This document shows, piece after piece, positions 7,676-14,360 of a DNA stretch of 14,362 nt. The position numbers were made by a program, and so were the translations under genes. The notes under the pieces were generated by a model. It did no database searches, was not told where the DNA came from, and worked only from the letters and a program-made list of their open reading frames with translations. The stretch is from positions 1 to 14,362 of the forward strand of contig JAAYKB010000107.1 in the NCBI GenBank assembly GCA_012522615.1. Direction: 5' to 3'. The DNA comes from Clostridiales bacterium. GTDB lineage: Bacteria > Bacillota > Clostridia > Oscillospirales > Acutalibacteraceae. Position 1 is the first letter of the stretch; every line of letters starts with the position of its first letter.

Positions 7676-8170
7676 GTGCCCGTCCTCAACATCGTGCTTG
7701 TAGAACCCCAGATACCGCAGAATACCGGAAACATCGCCCGCACCTGCGCCGCGACCGCCGCGCGGCTTCATATCGTGGAGCCGATGGGCTTTCGGATTGA
7801 GGACAGCCGGCTGAAACGGGCCGGTCTCGACTACTGGCATCTTCTCGACATCACGTACTATAAGGACATGGATGATTTTTTAAGCCGGAACGGCGGCCCG
7901 TTTTTCTATTTCACGACAAAGGGCAAAAAGGTGTATTCCGATATAACCTATCCCGACGGATGCTACCTGGTCTTCGGCAAGGAGACTGCCGGACTTCCCG
8001 AGGAACTGCTTGCGCGGCATCCCGAAGCCTGTGTCCGCCTGCCCATGCTGAATGACGATGCCGCCCGCTCCCTCAACCTGTCAAACACGGTCGCTATCGG
8101 GGTATATGAGGTCCTCCGACAGTGGGACTTTCCCGGACTCCGCCGCGAGGGCAGACTTACGAAATATTAG
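7676..8170 (+). CDS. trmL: tRNA (cytidine(34)-2'-O)-methyltransferase
   Basis: 164 residues, full length for the TrmL (YibK/CspR) family of SPOUT methyltransferases, which use S-adenosylmethionine to methylate the 2'-O of the wobble base of leucine tRNAs. Motif 1 is NIVLVEPQIPQNTGNIART (5-23, with N16 and R22). Motif 2 is LVFGKETAGLP (98-108). Motif 3 is RSLNLSNTVAIGVYEVLRQ (131-149), which forms the trefoil-knot cofactor site. The start is GTG at 7676, supported by AAGGAAGGA at 7657-7665. It stands alone, followed by a strong terminator shared with spoVT. Confidence 0.93.
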   Translation: MPVLNIVLVEPQIPQNTGNIARTCAATAARLHIVEPMGFRIEDSRLKRAGLDYWHLLDITYYKDMDDFLSRNGGPFFYFTTKGKKVYSDITYPDGCYLVFGKETAGLPEELLARHPEACVRLPMLNDDAARSLNLSNTVAIGVYEVLRQWDFPGLRREGRLTKY

Positions 8171-8178
8171 AATGCAAA

Positions 8179-8215
8179 ACTCCCGCCCCCATTTTTTATG
8201 ATGGGCGGCGGGAGT
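8179..8215. terminator. Terminator between convergent trmL and spoVT
   Basis: ACTCCCGCC plus CCCAT (8179-8192) pairs with ATGGG, a bulged C, and GGCGGGAGT (8201-8215): 14 base pairs and an eight-base loop. On the minus strand the stem is followed by TTTTGCATT, so it is a clear terminator for spoVT and probably also stops trmL. Confidence 0.85.
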
Positions 8216-8219
8216 AAGC

Positions 8220-8762
8220 TTATTCCTCCATCTGCTTGCCTAAAAATGCGGCTGCAACCTGGGCCAGCTTGACATCGCCCTCGTTGGGTACCGCCCCGCT
8301 CTCGGGAAGAAGCAGTATCACCGCGCCGATAACGTCGCCCGACGACATAATCGGGGAAATAACTCCGGCATAACGGTCAACCCCCTCGACCGGCTGGATC
8401 CGCTTGGTTTCTCCGGCGACAGCCACCTTGGTGCGGCGCTGTTCGATTATCTCTTCAAGCTGGGCGGAAATCCGGCGCTCCATAAACTCCTTGCGCGAGA
8501 CCCCCGCGGCGGCAACCACATGATCGCGATCACAAATGATAACCGGCATGCCGCATGCGCGCGACATAACGTCGGCATATGGCATGGTGAACGGGGACAT
8601 CTCCCCGACCGGCGAATATTTCTTAAAAACCACCTCTCCGTTATTGTCTGTGAATATTTCGAGCGGGTCACCCTCGCGTATACGCATGGTTCTCCGGATT
8701 TCCTTGGGTATAACCACCCGACCGAGATCGTCAATTCTTCTAACTATACCTGTGGCCTTCAT
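8220..8762 (-). CDS. spoVT: Stage V sporulation protein T, AbrB-family regulator
   Basis: 180 residues from the ATG at 8762, close to the 178 of Bacillus SpoVT. In Bacillus this forespore transcription factor tunes sigma-G dependent genes. Residues 1-50 are an AbrB-type swapped-hairpin DNA-binding domain (MKATGIVRRIDDLGRVVIPK, then EIRRTMRIREGDPLEIF). Residues 55-178 form the GAF-like domain. The downstream start is preferred over one 63 bases upstream because GGAGGA (8775-8770) fits it and the protein then begins exactly where family members do. Transcribed convergently with trmL. Confidence 0.92.
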   Translation of the reverse strand: MKATGIVRRIDDLGRVVIPKEIRRTMRIREGDPLEIFTDNNGEVVFKKYSPVGEMSPFTMPYADVMSRACGMPVIICDRDHVVAAAGVSRKEFMERRISAQLEEIIEQRRTKVAVAGETKRIQPVEGVDRYAGVISPIMSSGDVIGAVILLLPESGAVPNEGDVKLAQVAAAFLGKQMEE

Positions 8763-8887
8763 CAGAAATTCCTCCATATTATTCGGTTCGGATATTCGTG
8801 CGTAGGGCGCAATCGGTACGATCATCCGGTATATAACGGGCGAACAACGTCATTTGCGCCCACATTTCACGGTAATTTTTACGCTAA

Positions 8888-8916
8888 TATTATCTGTTTT
8901 CTGCCTGCGATTATAC
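8888..8916 (-). promoter_or_regulatory. Candidate forespore (sigma-G/F-type) promoter of spoVT
   Basis: On the minus strand GTATA (8916-8912) is followed after 17 bases by GATAATA (8894-8888). The sigma-G pattern is GNATR, 17-18 bases, CATNNTA, so only the first -10 base departs. spoVT is sigma-G dependent in Bacillus, which makes the match meaningful, but the element is short and AT-rich. Confidence 0.4.
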
Positions 8917-8937
8917 TGAATTTACAATGAAAATTTT

Positions 8938-9026
8938 GGGTTGCAAAGAACGAGCGCACGGCGGCAAAAGAGATGTTGACCCCGCCTGCCGCAGATGCGC
9001 GGCCTAGAAAAACCATACTGCAAGCC
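8938..9026. other. GC-rich folded element in the 8763-9470 gap
   Basis: Nested complementary arms: GGGTTGC (8938-8944) with GCAAGCC (9020-9026, one mismatch), GCGCA (8954-8958) with TGCGC (8996-9000), and GCGGCA (8961-8966) with TGCCGC (8987-8992). The core is GC-rich in otherwise AT-rich sequence and has no credible ORF. It could be a small RNA or the decayed end of a lost gene; strand is unknown and no known RNA family was recognised. Confidence 0.3.
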
Positions 9027-9147
9027 TTGTCCGGATTTTCACTTTAAGATTTTATAAAAGCTTGAAAAAGCTGCTCGGAGGGTTCATACTATTAAAATAT
9101 TACAAAAAAACGAACGCCAAAAACCCCAAACATTATTTAGGTATAAA

Positions 9148-9171
9148 GTTTGAAAAATAAATTTTTCAAAC
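9148..9171. repeat. 24-base perfect palindrome
   Basis: Arms GTTTGAAAAAT (9148-9158) and ATTTTTCAAAC (9161-9171) are perfectly complementary around a two-base AA centre. Such tight symmetry suits a dimeric repressor site or a cruciform better than an RNA hairpin with a normal loop. It lies upstream of the glycan operon promoter. Confidence 0.55.
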
Positions 9172-9232
9172 GGCCACCCGAAAGGAATGGTCATGAAAAG
9201 GTAAATTGAAAGGCGCCTTTTTCTGCCTCCTC

Positions 9233-9261
9233 TTGTTTTTTATATAAAGATAATATATAGT
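9233..9261 (+). promoter_or_regulatory. Candidate promoter of the glycan operon leader
   Basis: TTGTTT (9233-9238) and TATAGT (9256-9261) with 17-base spacing; predicted start near 9268. A second candidate upstream is TTGAAA (9062-9067) with CATACT (9085-9090), also 17 bases apart. Confidence 0.45.
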
Positions 9262-9326
9262 GTGTCGTGGAACATATTGGGCATCAGTATAGAACAATGC
9301 AGAAAAATCGGAGGTTTTATACTTAA

Positions 9327-9368
9327 ATGATTGTTTTTGGAGCGTCGGATACGTTGTCATATATTTGA
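9327..9368 (+). CDS. Putative 13-residue leader peptide
   Basis: An ATG at 9327 opens the frame MIVFGASDTLSYI and stops with TGA at 9366-9368. GGAGG lies at 9310-9314, 12 bases upstream. The last base of the stop codon is the first base of the following terminator stem, the geometry of translation-coupled attenuators. There is no run of a single amino acid that would name the effector. Confidence 0.4.
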   Translation: MIVFGASDTLSYI

Positions 9369-9408
9369 AAGCAGAAACAATTATTGTTTATTCGGCAGTT
9401 TCTGCTTT
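9368..9408 (+). terminator. Intrinsic terminator or attenuator before the glycan operon
   Basis: AAAGCAGAAAC (9368-9378) and GTTTCTGCTTT (9398-9408) make a perfect 11-base-pair stem with a 19-base loop, followed by a T-rich tail (TATATTTTGTG). It lies upstream of the operon with no complete gene before it, so its likely role is conditional termination. GCAGAAAAA (9299-9307) and TTTTTCTGC (9218-9226) offer competing pairings. Confidence 0.6.
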
Positions 9409-9423
9409 TATATTTTGTGTGGG

Positions 9424-9447
9424 ATAACTCTATATAGCAAGAGTTAT
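9424..9447 (+). repeat. Perfect 8-bp hairpin 23 bases before the operon start
   Basis: ATAACTCT (9424-9431) and AGAGTTAT (9440-9447) with an eight-base loop. It lies between the terminator and the AGAGGAG ribosome binding site near 9455-9461, so it could act as an operator or an mRNA 5'-end stabiliser. Confidence 0.45.
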
Positions 9448-9470
9448 GGCATGAAGAGGAGAAAAAAGGA

Positions 9471-10721
9471 ATGAAGCTTCTTTACATTGACCCCGGCACC
9501 GGCAGCATGCTTTTTGCCATACTAATCGGCATTATCGGTGCATTAAGCTACCTGTTAAAAGGTTGGATAATCAAACTGCGCTTTTTACTCAACGGCGGAA
9601 AGAAAACCGAAATCAATACCGGGAAAATACCCTTTGTCATATTTTCGGATGATAAGCGCTATTGGAATGTTTTTGAACCGGTCTGCCGGGAATTAGATAA
9701 AAGAGGTGTAGATGTCGTCTATATGACCGCATCCCCCGATGACCCGGCACTTACAAATCCCTATCAGCACATTAAGGGAGAGTTTATCGGAAAGGGCAAC
9801 AAAGCCTTTTCTAAGTTAAACTTTTTAAATGCGACTATTCTTCTTTCAACAACGCCGGGCTTGGATGTATATCAATGGAAAAGATCTAAAAACGTCGATT
9901 TTTATGTTCATATATTGCACGCCTCAAATACGGTTACGGGCTATCGCATGTTCGGCCTTGATTATTATGACGCTATTTTAGTTTCAGGGGACTACCAAAT
10001 CGATGATGTGCGCGCTCTGGAACAAATACGCAATCTGCCTGCAAAAGAACTGGTGAAAATAGGCATACCCTATATGGACGAAATGGTCAAAAGATTGCAA
10101 GCGGACAGCACCGTGGAAGCATCCCGCGATACAACCGTTTTATTGGCCCCTTCTTGGGGAGAGAGCGCCATTTTCAAAAGATTCGGCAGAAAAATTATTC
10201 GGGTATTGCTGGATAGCGGTTATCATGTAATAGTCCGGCCCCATCCCCAATCTTTCAGCTCCGAAAAGGATTTGATCGACTCTTTGATGAATGAATTTCC
10301 CGATTCCGACAAATTGGAGTGGAACCGCGACAACGATAATTTCAACGTTTTGAAAAGGGCGGATATCCTTATTTCCGATTTCTCCGGAGTTATGTTTGAC
10401 TTCTCTTTAGTTTTTGATAAACCTGTTATTTATGCCGACACCGAATTTGATAAAAGCCCATATGACAGTTGGTGGCTGGACACGCCCGTTTGGAATTTCA
10501 CGGCGCTTCCCCGGATAGGTGAAAAACTGACCCTTGATAATTTCGACTCGTTGAAAGAAATGATTAACAATTGTCTAACGAATCCGAAATATACCGAAGG
10601 GCGCAAAGAAGTCCGCAGCGAAACCTGGGCTTATCCCGGCGAGGGCGCCACCAGAGCGGCCGATTATTTAATAAACAAATATCAAATACTGACAGCGAAT
10701 AAAGAGGGAGGGGAGGAATAA
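9471..10721 (+). CDS. CDP-glycerol glycerophosphotransferase-family protein
   Basis: 416 residues. Residues 1-40 form an unusual N-terminal module, YIDPGTGSMLFAILIG followed by a membrane helix and a basic stretch. From about residue 53 it resembles the TagB/TagF family, peripheral enzymes that move glycerol phosphate from CDP-glycerol to a lipid-linked acceptor or growing teichoic acid. Motifs: HILHASNTVTGYR at 147-159 (likely first catalytic-type His), APSWGE at 226-231, VRPHPQ at 255-260 (second His) and SDFSGVMFDFSLVFDKPVI at 302-320. The actual polyol phosphate is not determined by sequence alone. The ATG at 9471 has AGAGGAG about ten bases upstream. It is two bases from the next gene, indicating translational coupling. 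Base composition is lower in GC than the genes to the left. Confidence 0.85.
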   Translation: MKLLYIDPGTGSMLFAILIGIIGALSYLLKGWIIKLRFLLNGGKKTEINTGKIPFVIFSDDKRYWNVFEPVCRELDKRGVDVVYMTASPDDPALTNPYQHIKGEFIGKGNKAFSKLNFLNATILLSTTPGLDVYQWKRSKNVDFYVHILHASNTVTGYRMFGLDYYDAILVSGDYQIDDVRALEQIRNLPAKELVKIGIPYMDEMVKRLQADSTVEASRDTTVLLAPSWGESAIFKRFGRKIIRVLLDSGYHVIVRPHPQSFSSEKDLIDSLMNEFPDSDKLEWNRDNDNFNVLKRADILISDFSGVMFDFSLVFDKPVIYADTEFDKSPYDSWWLDTPVWNFTALPRIGEKLTLDNFDSLKEMINNCLTNPKYTEGRKEVRSETWAYPGEGATRAADYLINKYQILTANKEGGEE

Positions 10722-10723
10722 CC

Positions 10724-13498
10724 ATGTCTTTCGGAGCAATCCTTTATTCCGTTCTGTTTAAGCCCCTTCTGCTGCTTTTTGAAGTAGTTTATGTCTTTGC
10801 TTACAAGATTATCGGCGACCCCGGATTGTCGATCATTGTATTGAGTACTGCAATAAATTTTCTGATTCTCCCGCTTTACAAACGTGCCGACGCTATTCAA
10901 GAAGAGCAGCGCAATTTGGAAGCAAAACTGCATAAGGGCGTTTCCCATATCAAAAAAACCTTCCGCGGCGATGAAAAAATGATGATTTTGCAAACATATT
11001 ATCGCCAGAACGGTTATAAGCCCACCTATGTTTTGCGCGGCGCGATTTCTCTGCTTTTAGAAATTCCTTTCTTTATTGCCGCATATCGTTTTCTTTCCGG
11101 CCTTGAGCTGTTAAAGGGCGTGCCCTTTGGCCCTATCGCCGATTTGGGGGCGCAGGATCAATTAATCCGTATCGGCAGCCTCGGCATCAATATTTTGCCA
11201 ATCATTATGACGGCCGTGAACCTGGCAACCTGTATCATCTTTACAAAGGGCGCTGCGCCCAAGACAAAAATCCAGCTGTATGCAATGGCGTTTTTCTTTC
11301 TGTTTTTCTTATATACCGCCCCGTCCGGTCTTGTGTTTTATTGGACGTTAAACAACCTGTTTTCACTGATTAAAACCATTTTTTATAAACTGAAAAATCC
11401 GGGAAGGGTTCTTGGCATCCTCTTTTCCTTTGCCGGTGTTATATTAGCCTTTGTTGCAATCTTCATTTATAAAAATCCTTCGGCAGTGAAAAAGCTGTTC
11501 GTCCTTTGCTGCGGCATTGCCTTTCAGATTCCGCTTGCATATCAAATCCTAAAAGGAAAGATTCGGTTTTCCCTTAAGGATAAGCAATACAGTTATAACA
11601 GCAAAATCTTTTTCGCCGGCGGCGTCTTCCTTTCCGTATTAACCGGCATTACCATCCCTTCATCGGTAATCAAGTCTTCCGCCCAAGAATTTGTAAATAT
11701 CAATAATTACCAAAATCCCATTTGGTTTATTGTAGGCAGTTTTTGTGTCGCTTTCGGAGCTTTTGTGGTTTGGTTCGGCGTCTTTTATCGGTTAGCCAAG
11801 CCCGCCGCAAAGGCGTTATTCGACAAAGGCATCTGGATAATCTCCGGTATCGCAGTGGAAAACTTCATGCTCTTCGGCAAAAAATTAGGTACCCTTTCCT
11901 CTGTATTGAGTTTTGAAACAGGGGTTAATTTCAGCGGCAAGGAAATTCTTCTAAATTCGCTTGTTGTGATAATTTTAATTGTTTCATTATACCTTATATT
12001 CAGATTCTTACATAAGCATATATTCAAAGCATTATTAGTTGTTATTCTCGCCCTTTCGGTCATGGCGCCTATCGATATCATCAGCATCAATTCTCAGGTT
12101 AAGGATGTTAAGGAAACGGCTGAAGCTAACAGAGAAGCGCCCCGGTTTATCATGCATAAAAACGGTAAAAACGTTATCGTTTTAATGCTTGACAGGGCGA
12201 TGGGCGAATATCTGCCTTATATCTTTAACGAAAAGCCGGAGTTAAAAGAAAAGTTCGCCGGTTTTACAGTATATACAAACGTAATATCATTTGGGGGCTA
12301 TACAAATTTCGGGGTGCCGGCATTATTTGGCGGTTATGAATATACTCCGTTAGAGATGAATAAGCGGTCCGACGAATTATTGGTATCAAAGCATAATGAA
12401 GCGCTAAAGGTCATGCCGGTACTCTTTAATCAGAATAAATTCGATGTAACCGTTTTTGACCCTCCCTATGCGAATTATAAATGGATTCCCGACCTTTCCA
12501 TATATGACGAATATCCTGATATTAATAAATATATCACCAACGGCAAGTTTAATTCCAAAGATACTTATCATCAATGGTACAATAATAATATGCGCAATTT
12601 CTTCTGTTACAGCATCATGAAAATATCTCCGGTTGTTTTCCAAAAATATATTTATAATAAAGGAAATTACTACAGCAGTAATATACAATCAGGCAGCAAA
12701 CAATCAGATAAGAAGACGAACGTGCAAGTCATAGATGGTTTAAGCAAAGCTAAGGGATTGTTTTCTGGTTTTATGGATAGCTATAACGTTCTTGATAATA
12801 TGTCGAATATTACAAGAATTGATGATTCTTCGGAAAATTCATTTCTGTTAAAGGCAAATAAATTGACGCACGACCCTATGATGCTGCAACTGCCTGATTA
12901 TATACCTTCCGAAAATGTCGACAATACAGAATATGATGCAAAACACAAAGACCGCTTTGTGGTAAACGGACGCACACTTGCAATGGAAACCGAACTGCAG
13001 GTAATTCATTATCATACCAATATGGCAGCCTACCTGAAGCTCGCCGAATGGTTTGATTATCTGCGTGAAAATGATGTATATGATAATACCAGGATTATTT
13101 TGGTTGCAGATCACGGTAGAAATCTGAAACATAATAAGGACTTTATTTTACCCGATGGTACAAACAGAGAGTTATTCTATCCTATGTTGATGGTGAAGGA
13201 TTTCGGAGATACGGAGTTTAAATTTTCAGATGAATTTATGACCAATGCCGACGTGCCTACATTGGCAACCGAAGGTATTATTAATAATCCCAAGAATCCC
13301 TTCACAGGTAAAGAGATTAATAGTTTTAGCAAGTCCCGTCCGCAGTATATCCTCACCTCCTCGAAATGGAATGTAAACGAGAATAATGGGAAAACCTATT
13401 TGCCGGGGAATTGGTATCGTGTCAGCAACGGTAACATGCACGATATCAATAATTGGACTAAGGTCGGAACCAAAACCACCCTACCCGATATGAATTAA
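10724..13498 (+). CDS. YidC/Oxa1-like membrane domain fused to LTA-synthase-like phosphatase/sulfatase domain
   Basis: 924 residues. Residues 1-224 follow the YidC/Oxa1 fold: GLSIIVLSTAINFLILPL (34-51), a charged cytoplasmic hairpin (52-98), LLEIPFFIAAYRFL (111-124) and APSGLVFYWTLNNLFSLIKT (199-218). Residues about 228-452 add roughly six or seven membrane helices. Residues 480-870 resemble an extracellular alkaline-phosphatase/sulfatase-superfamily domain: VIVLMLDRAMG with metal-ligand-type D490; YTNFGVPALFGG with probable nucleophile T527; LTHDP with H716; VADHGRN with D796 and H797; then NADVPTL. LTA synthases use such a domain to transfer glycerol phosphate. N45 sits where canonical YidC has its groove Arg, so insertase activity is doubtful. 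The ribosome binding site is GGAGGGGAGG (10708-10717) inside the end of the upstream gene. Confidence 0.8.
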   Translation: MSFGAILYSVLFKPLLLLFEVVYVFAYKIIGDPGLSIIVLSTAINFLILPLYKRADAIQEEQRNLEAKLHKGVSHIKKTFRGDEKMMILQTYYRQNGYKPTYVLRGAISLLLEIPFFIAAYRFLSGLELLKGVPFGPIADLGAQDQLIRIGSLGINILPIIMTAVNLATCIIFTKGAAPKTKIQLYAMAFFFLFFLYTAPSGLVFYWTLNNLFSLIKTIFYKLKNPGRVLGILFSFAGVILAFVAIFIYKNPSAVKKLFVLCCGIAFQIPLAYQILKGKIRFSLKDKQYSYNSKIFFAGGVFLSVLTGITIPSSVIKSSAQEFVNINNYQNPIWFIVGSFCVAFGAFVVWFGVFYRLAKPAAKALFDKGIWIISGIAVENFMLFGKKLGTLSSVLSFETGVNFSGKEILLNSLVVIILIVSLYLIFRFLHKHIFKALLVVILALSVMAPIDIISINSQVKDVKETAEANREAPRFIMHKNGKNVIVLMLDRAMGEYLPYIFNEKPELKEKFAGFTVYTNVISFGGYTNFGVPALFGGYEYTPLEMNKRSDELLVSKHNEALKVMPVLFNQNKFDVTVFDPPYANYKWIPDLSIYDEYPDINKYITNGKFNSKDTYHQWYNNNMRNFFCYSIMKISPVVFQKYIYNKGNYYSSNIQSGSKQSDKKTNVQVIDGLSKAKGLFSGFMDSYNVLDNMSNITRIDDSSENSFLLKANKLTHDPMMLQLPDYIPSENVDNTEYDAKHKDRFVVNGRTLAMETELQVIHYHTNMAAYLKLAEWFDYLRENDVYDNTRIILVADHGRNLKHNKDFILPDGTNRELFYPMLMVKDFGDTEFKFSDEFMTNADVPTLATEGIINNPKNPFTGKEINSFSKSRPQYILTSSKWNVNENNGKTYLPGNWYRVSNGNMHDINNWTKVGTKTTLPDMN

Positions 13499-13527
13499 GC
13501 TGTTTTAAACGATAATTTTATACGAAT

Positions 13528-13577
13528 AAAGAGGCTGACGCACGATTTTCCATTGTGCGTCGGCCTCTTTTTCTTTT
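13528..13577 (+). terminator. Strong intrinsic terminator of the glycan operon
   Basis: AAAGAGGCTGACGCAC (13528-13543) pairs with GTGCGTCGGCCTCTTT (13555-13570): 16 pairs including one G-T wobble, an 11-base loop and a TTCTTTT tail. It lies 30 bases after the stop codon. Confidence 0.92.
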
Positions 13578-13766
13578 GGCCTGCCCTGCATGGGCGGTAA
13601 CTTGGCGTCAATATATAACTGAAACAACCGCTCGAATCTTACCTTGTCTGTTTGAATCACCTGTATTTTGATAAGTTTAATGCAATTACCGGCAAAGCCA
13701 AGGACAGTATTTAAGCTAATAATTAAACAAAAAAGTATTAATATATAAAAATTTGGAAAAAAGATG
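13578..13766. other. Intergenic stretch without a supported gene
   Basis: Between the operon terminator and the RCC1 gene promoter. A minus-strand frame stays open here (for example FERLFQLYIDAKLPPMQGRP, about 13639-13580) and is noticeably less AT-rich than its surroundings, which could mean a decayed gene end. I see no ribosome binding site, promoter or recognised family for it. Confidence 0.3.
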
Positions 13767-13794
13767 TTGACAATTGGAAGAAATAGTATATAAT
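13767..13794 (+). promoter_or_regulatory. Sigma-A promoter of the RCC1-repeat gene
   Basis: TTGACA (13767-13772) and TATAAT (13789-13794), both perfect, with 16-base spacing. The predicted start near 13801 gives a leader of about 65 bases. Confidence 0.75.
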
Positions 13795-13842
13795 TAAGAT
13801 TAACTGGCAAATATACATTATTTATTAAATAATTGGAAGAAA
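13772..13842 (+). repeat. 12-base direct repeat, promoter and ribosome-binding region
   Basis: AATTGGAAGAAA occurs at 13772-13783, directly after the -35 box, and again at 13831-13842, at the AGAAAGG upstream of the start. The copies are 59 bases apart. It could be a regulator site or chance in A-rich sequence. Confidence 0.35.
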
Positions 13843-13865
13843 GGTTGGAATTTAAAAATAAAAAA

Positions 13866-14360
13866 ATGTTCAAGCGGTACATATCCTTCGTCATATCGTT
13901 TTTGGTAATTATTGAAAGCCTTTGCGTATTCAATTTTGCTTCCGCAAGCACAAGCGTGAATACCCTTGCGGTCAAAGAAATTGTTTCAAAGGATGGCGCT
14001 TCCTTTGCGTTGATGGAAGATGACACTGTCAAGACTTGGGGATTCAATCATTATGGCCAGCTCGGCATAGGAAATACAACAAATCAATATTCGCCGGTCA
14101 CCATCCCAAATCTTTCGGGTGTGGAACAAATAGTGGCCAATAGTGGTAGCACCTTAGCGGTCATGTCTGACGGGACGGTCAAGACTTGGGGATACAATGA
14201 TTATGGCCAGCTTAGCATAGCAAACACAACAAATCAATATTCGCCAGTAACCATCCCGGGCCTTTCGGGAGTAGAACAATTAGTATCCGGTGATTATTGC
14301 GCCTCTGCGGTGCTGTCGGACGGAACTGTCAAGGCATGGGGCAGAAATTATTATGGTTAG
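13866..14360 (+). CDS. Secreted RCC1-repeat protein, cut by in-frame TAG
   Basis: From the ATG at 13866 there are 164 codons before TAG (14358-14360). Residues 1-27 are a clear signal peptide (KR, hydrophobic core 5-22, ASA before S28), so the product is exported. It then has RCC1-type repeats of 50 residues: DGTVKTWGYNDYGQL and SPVTIPGLSGVEQ recur. Such repeats build beta-propellers in surface proteins. In repeats 1 and 2 the motif YGQL is coded with CAG at 14058 and 14208; in repeat 3 the same codon is TAG, and the two bases after it (CT) still fit Leu. So it looks like a nonsense change within a longer gene rather than a natural end. A longer start from TTG at 13833 is possible. AGAAAGG is about 21 bases before the ATG, so the start is weakly supported. 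Confidence 0.72.
   Translation: MFKRYISFVISFLVIIESLCVFNFASASTSVNTLAVKEIVSKDGASFALMEDDTVKTWGFNHYGQLGIGNTTNQYSPVTIPNLSGVEQIVANSGSTLAVMSDGTVKTWGYNDYGQLSIANTTNQYSPVTIPGLSGVEQLVSGDYCASAVLSDGTVKAWGRNYYG
14011..14360 (+). repeat. Tandem 150-base RCC1 repeat units
   Basis: The word GTCAAGRCWTGGGG starts at 14028, 14178 and 14328, a period of exactly 150 bases. A second shared word, ACAAATCAATATTCGCC, occurs once in each of the two complete units. The high DNA identity between units makes recombination-driven copy change likely. The array runs off the window. Confidence 0.75.

Noticed and set aside
9166..9360. 64-codon minus-strand frame in the spoVT-glycan gap
   Set aside because: No family resemblance and it overlaps the palindrome and promoter-like sequence; length is easily reached by chance.
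8826..9470. tRNA, rRNA fragment or CRISPR array in the largest gap
   Set aside because: No cloverleaf, TTCGA-type arm or regularly spaced repeat was found; only the individual inverted repeats listed.
13505..14047. 180-codon minus-strand frame across the RCC1 gene start and the operon terminator
   Set aside because: It starts inside RCC1 coding sequence, runs through AT-rich promoter DNA and is translated from the terminator stem at its end. Its C-terminal part (DAKLPPMQGRP) might be a gene remnant, but I recognise no family.
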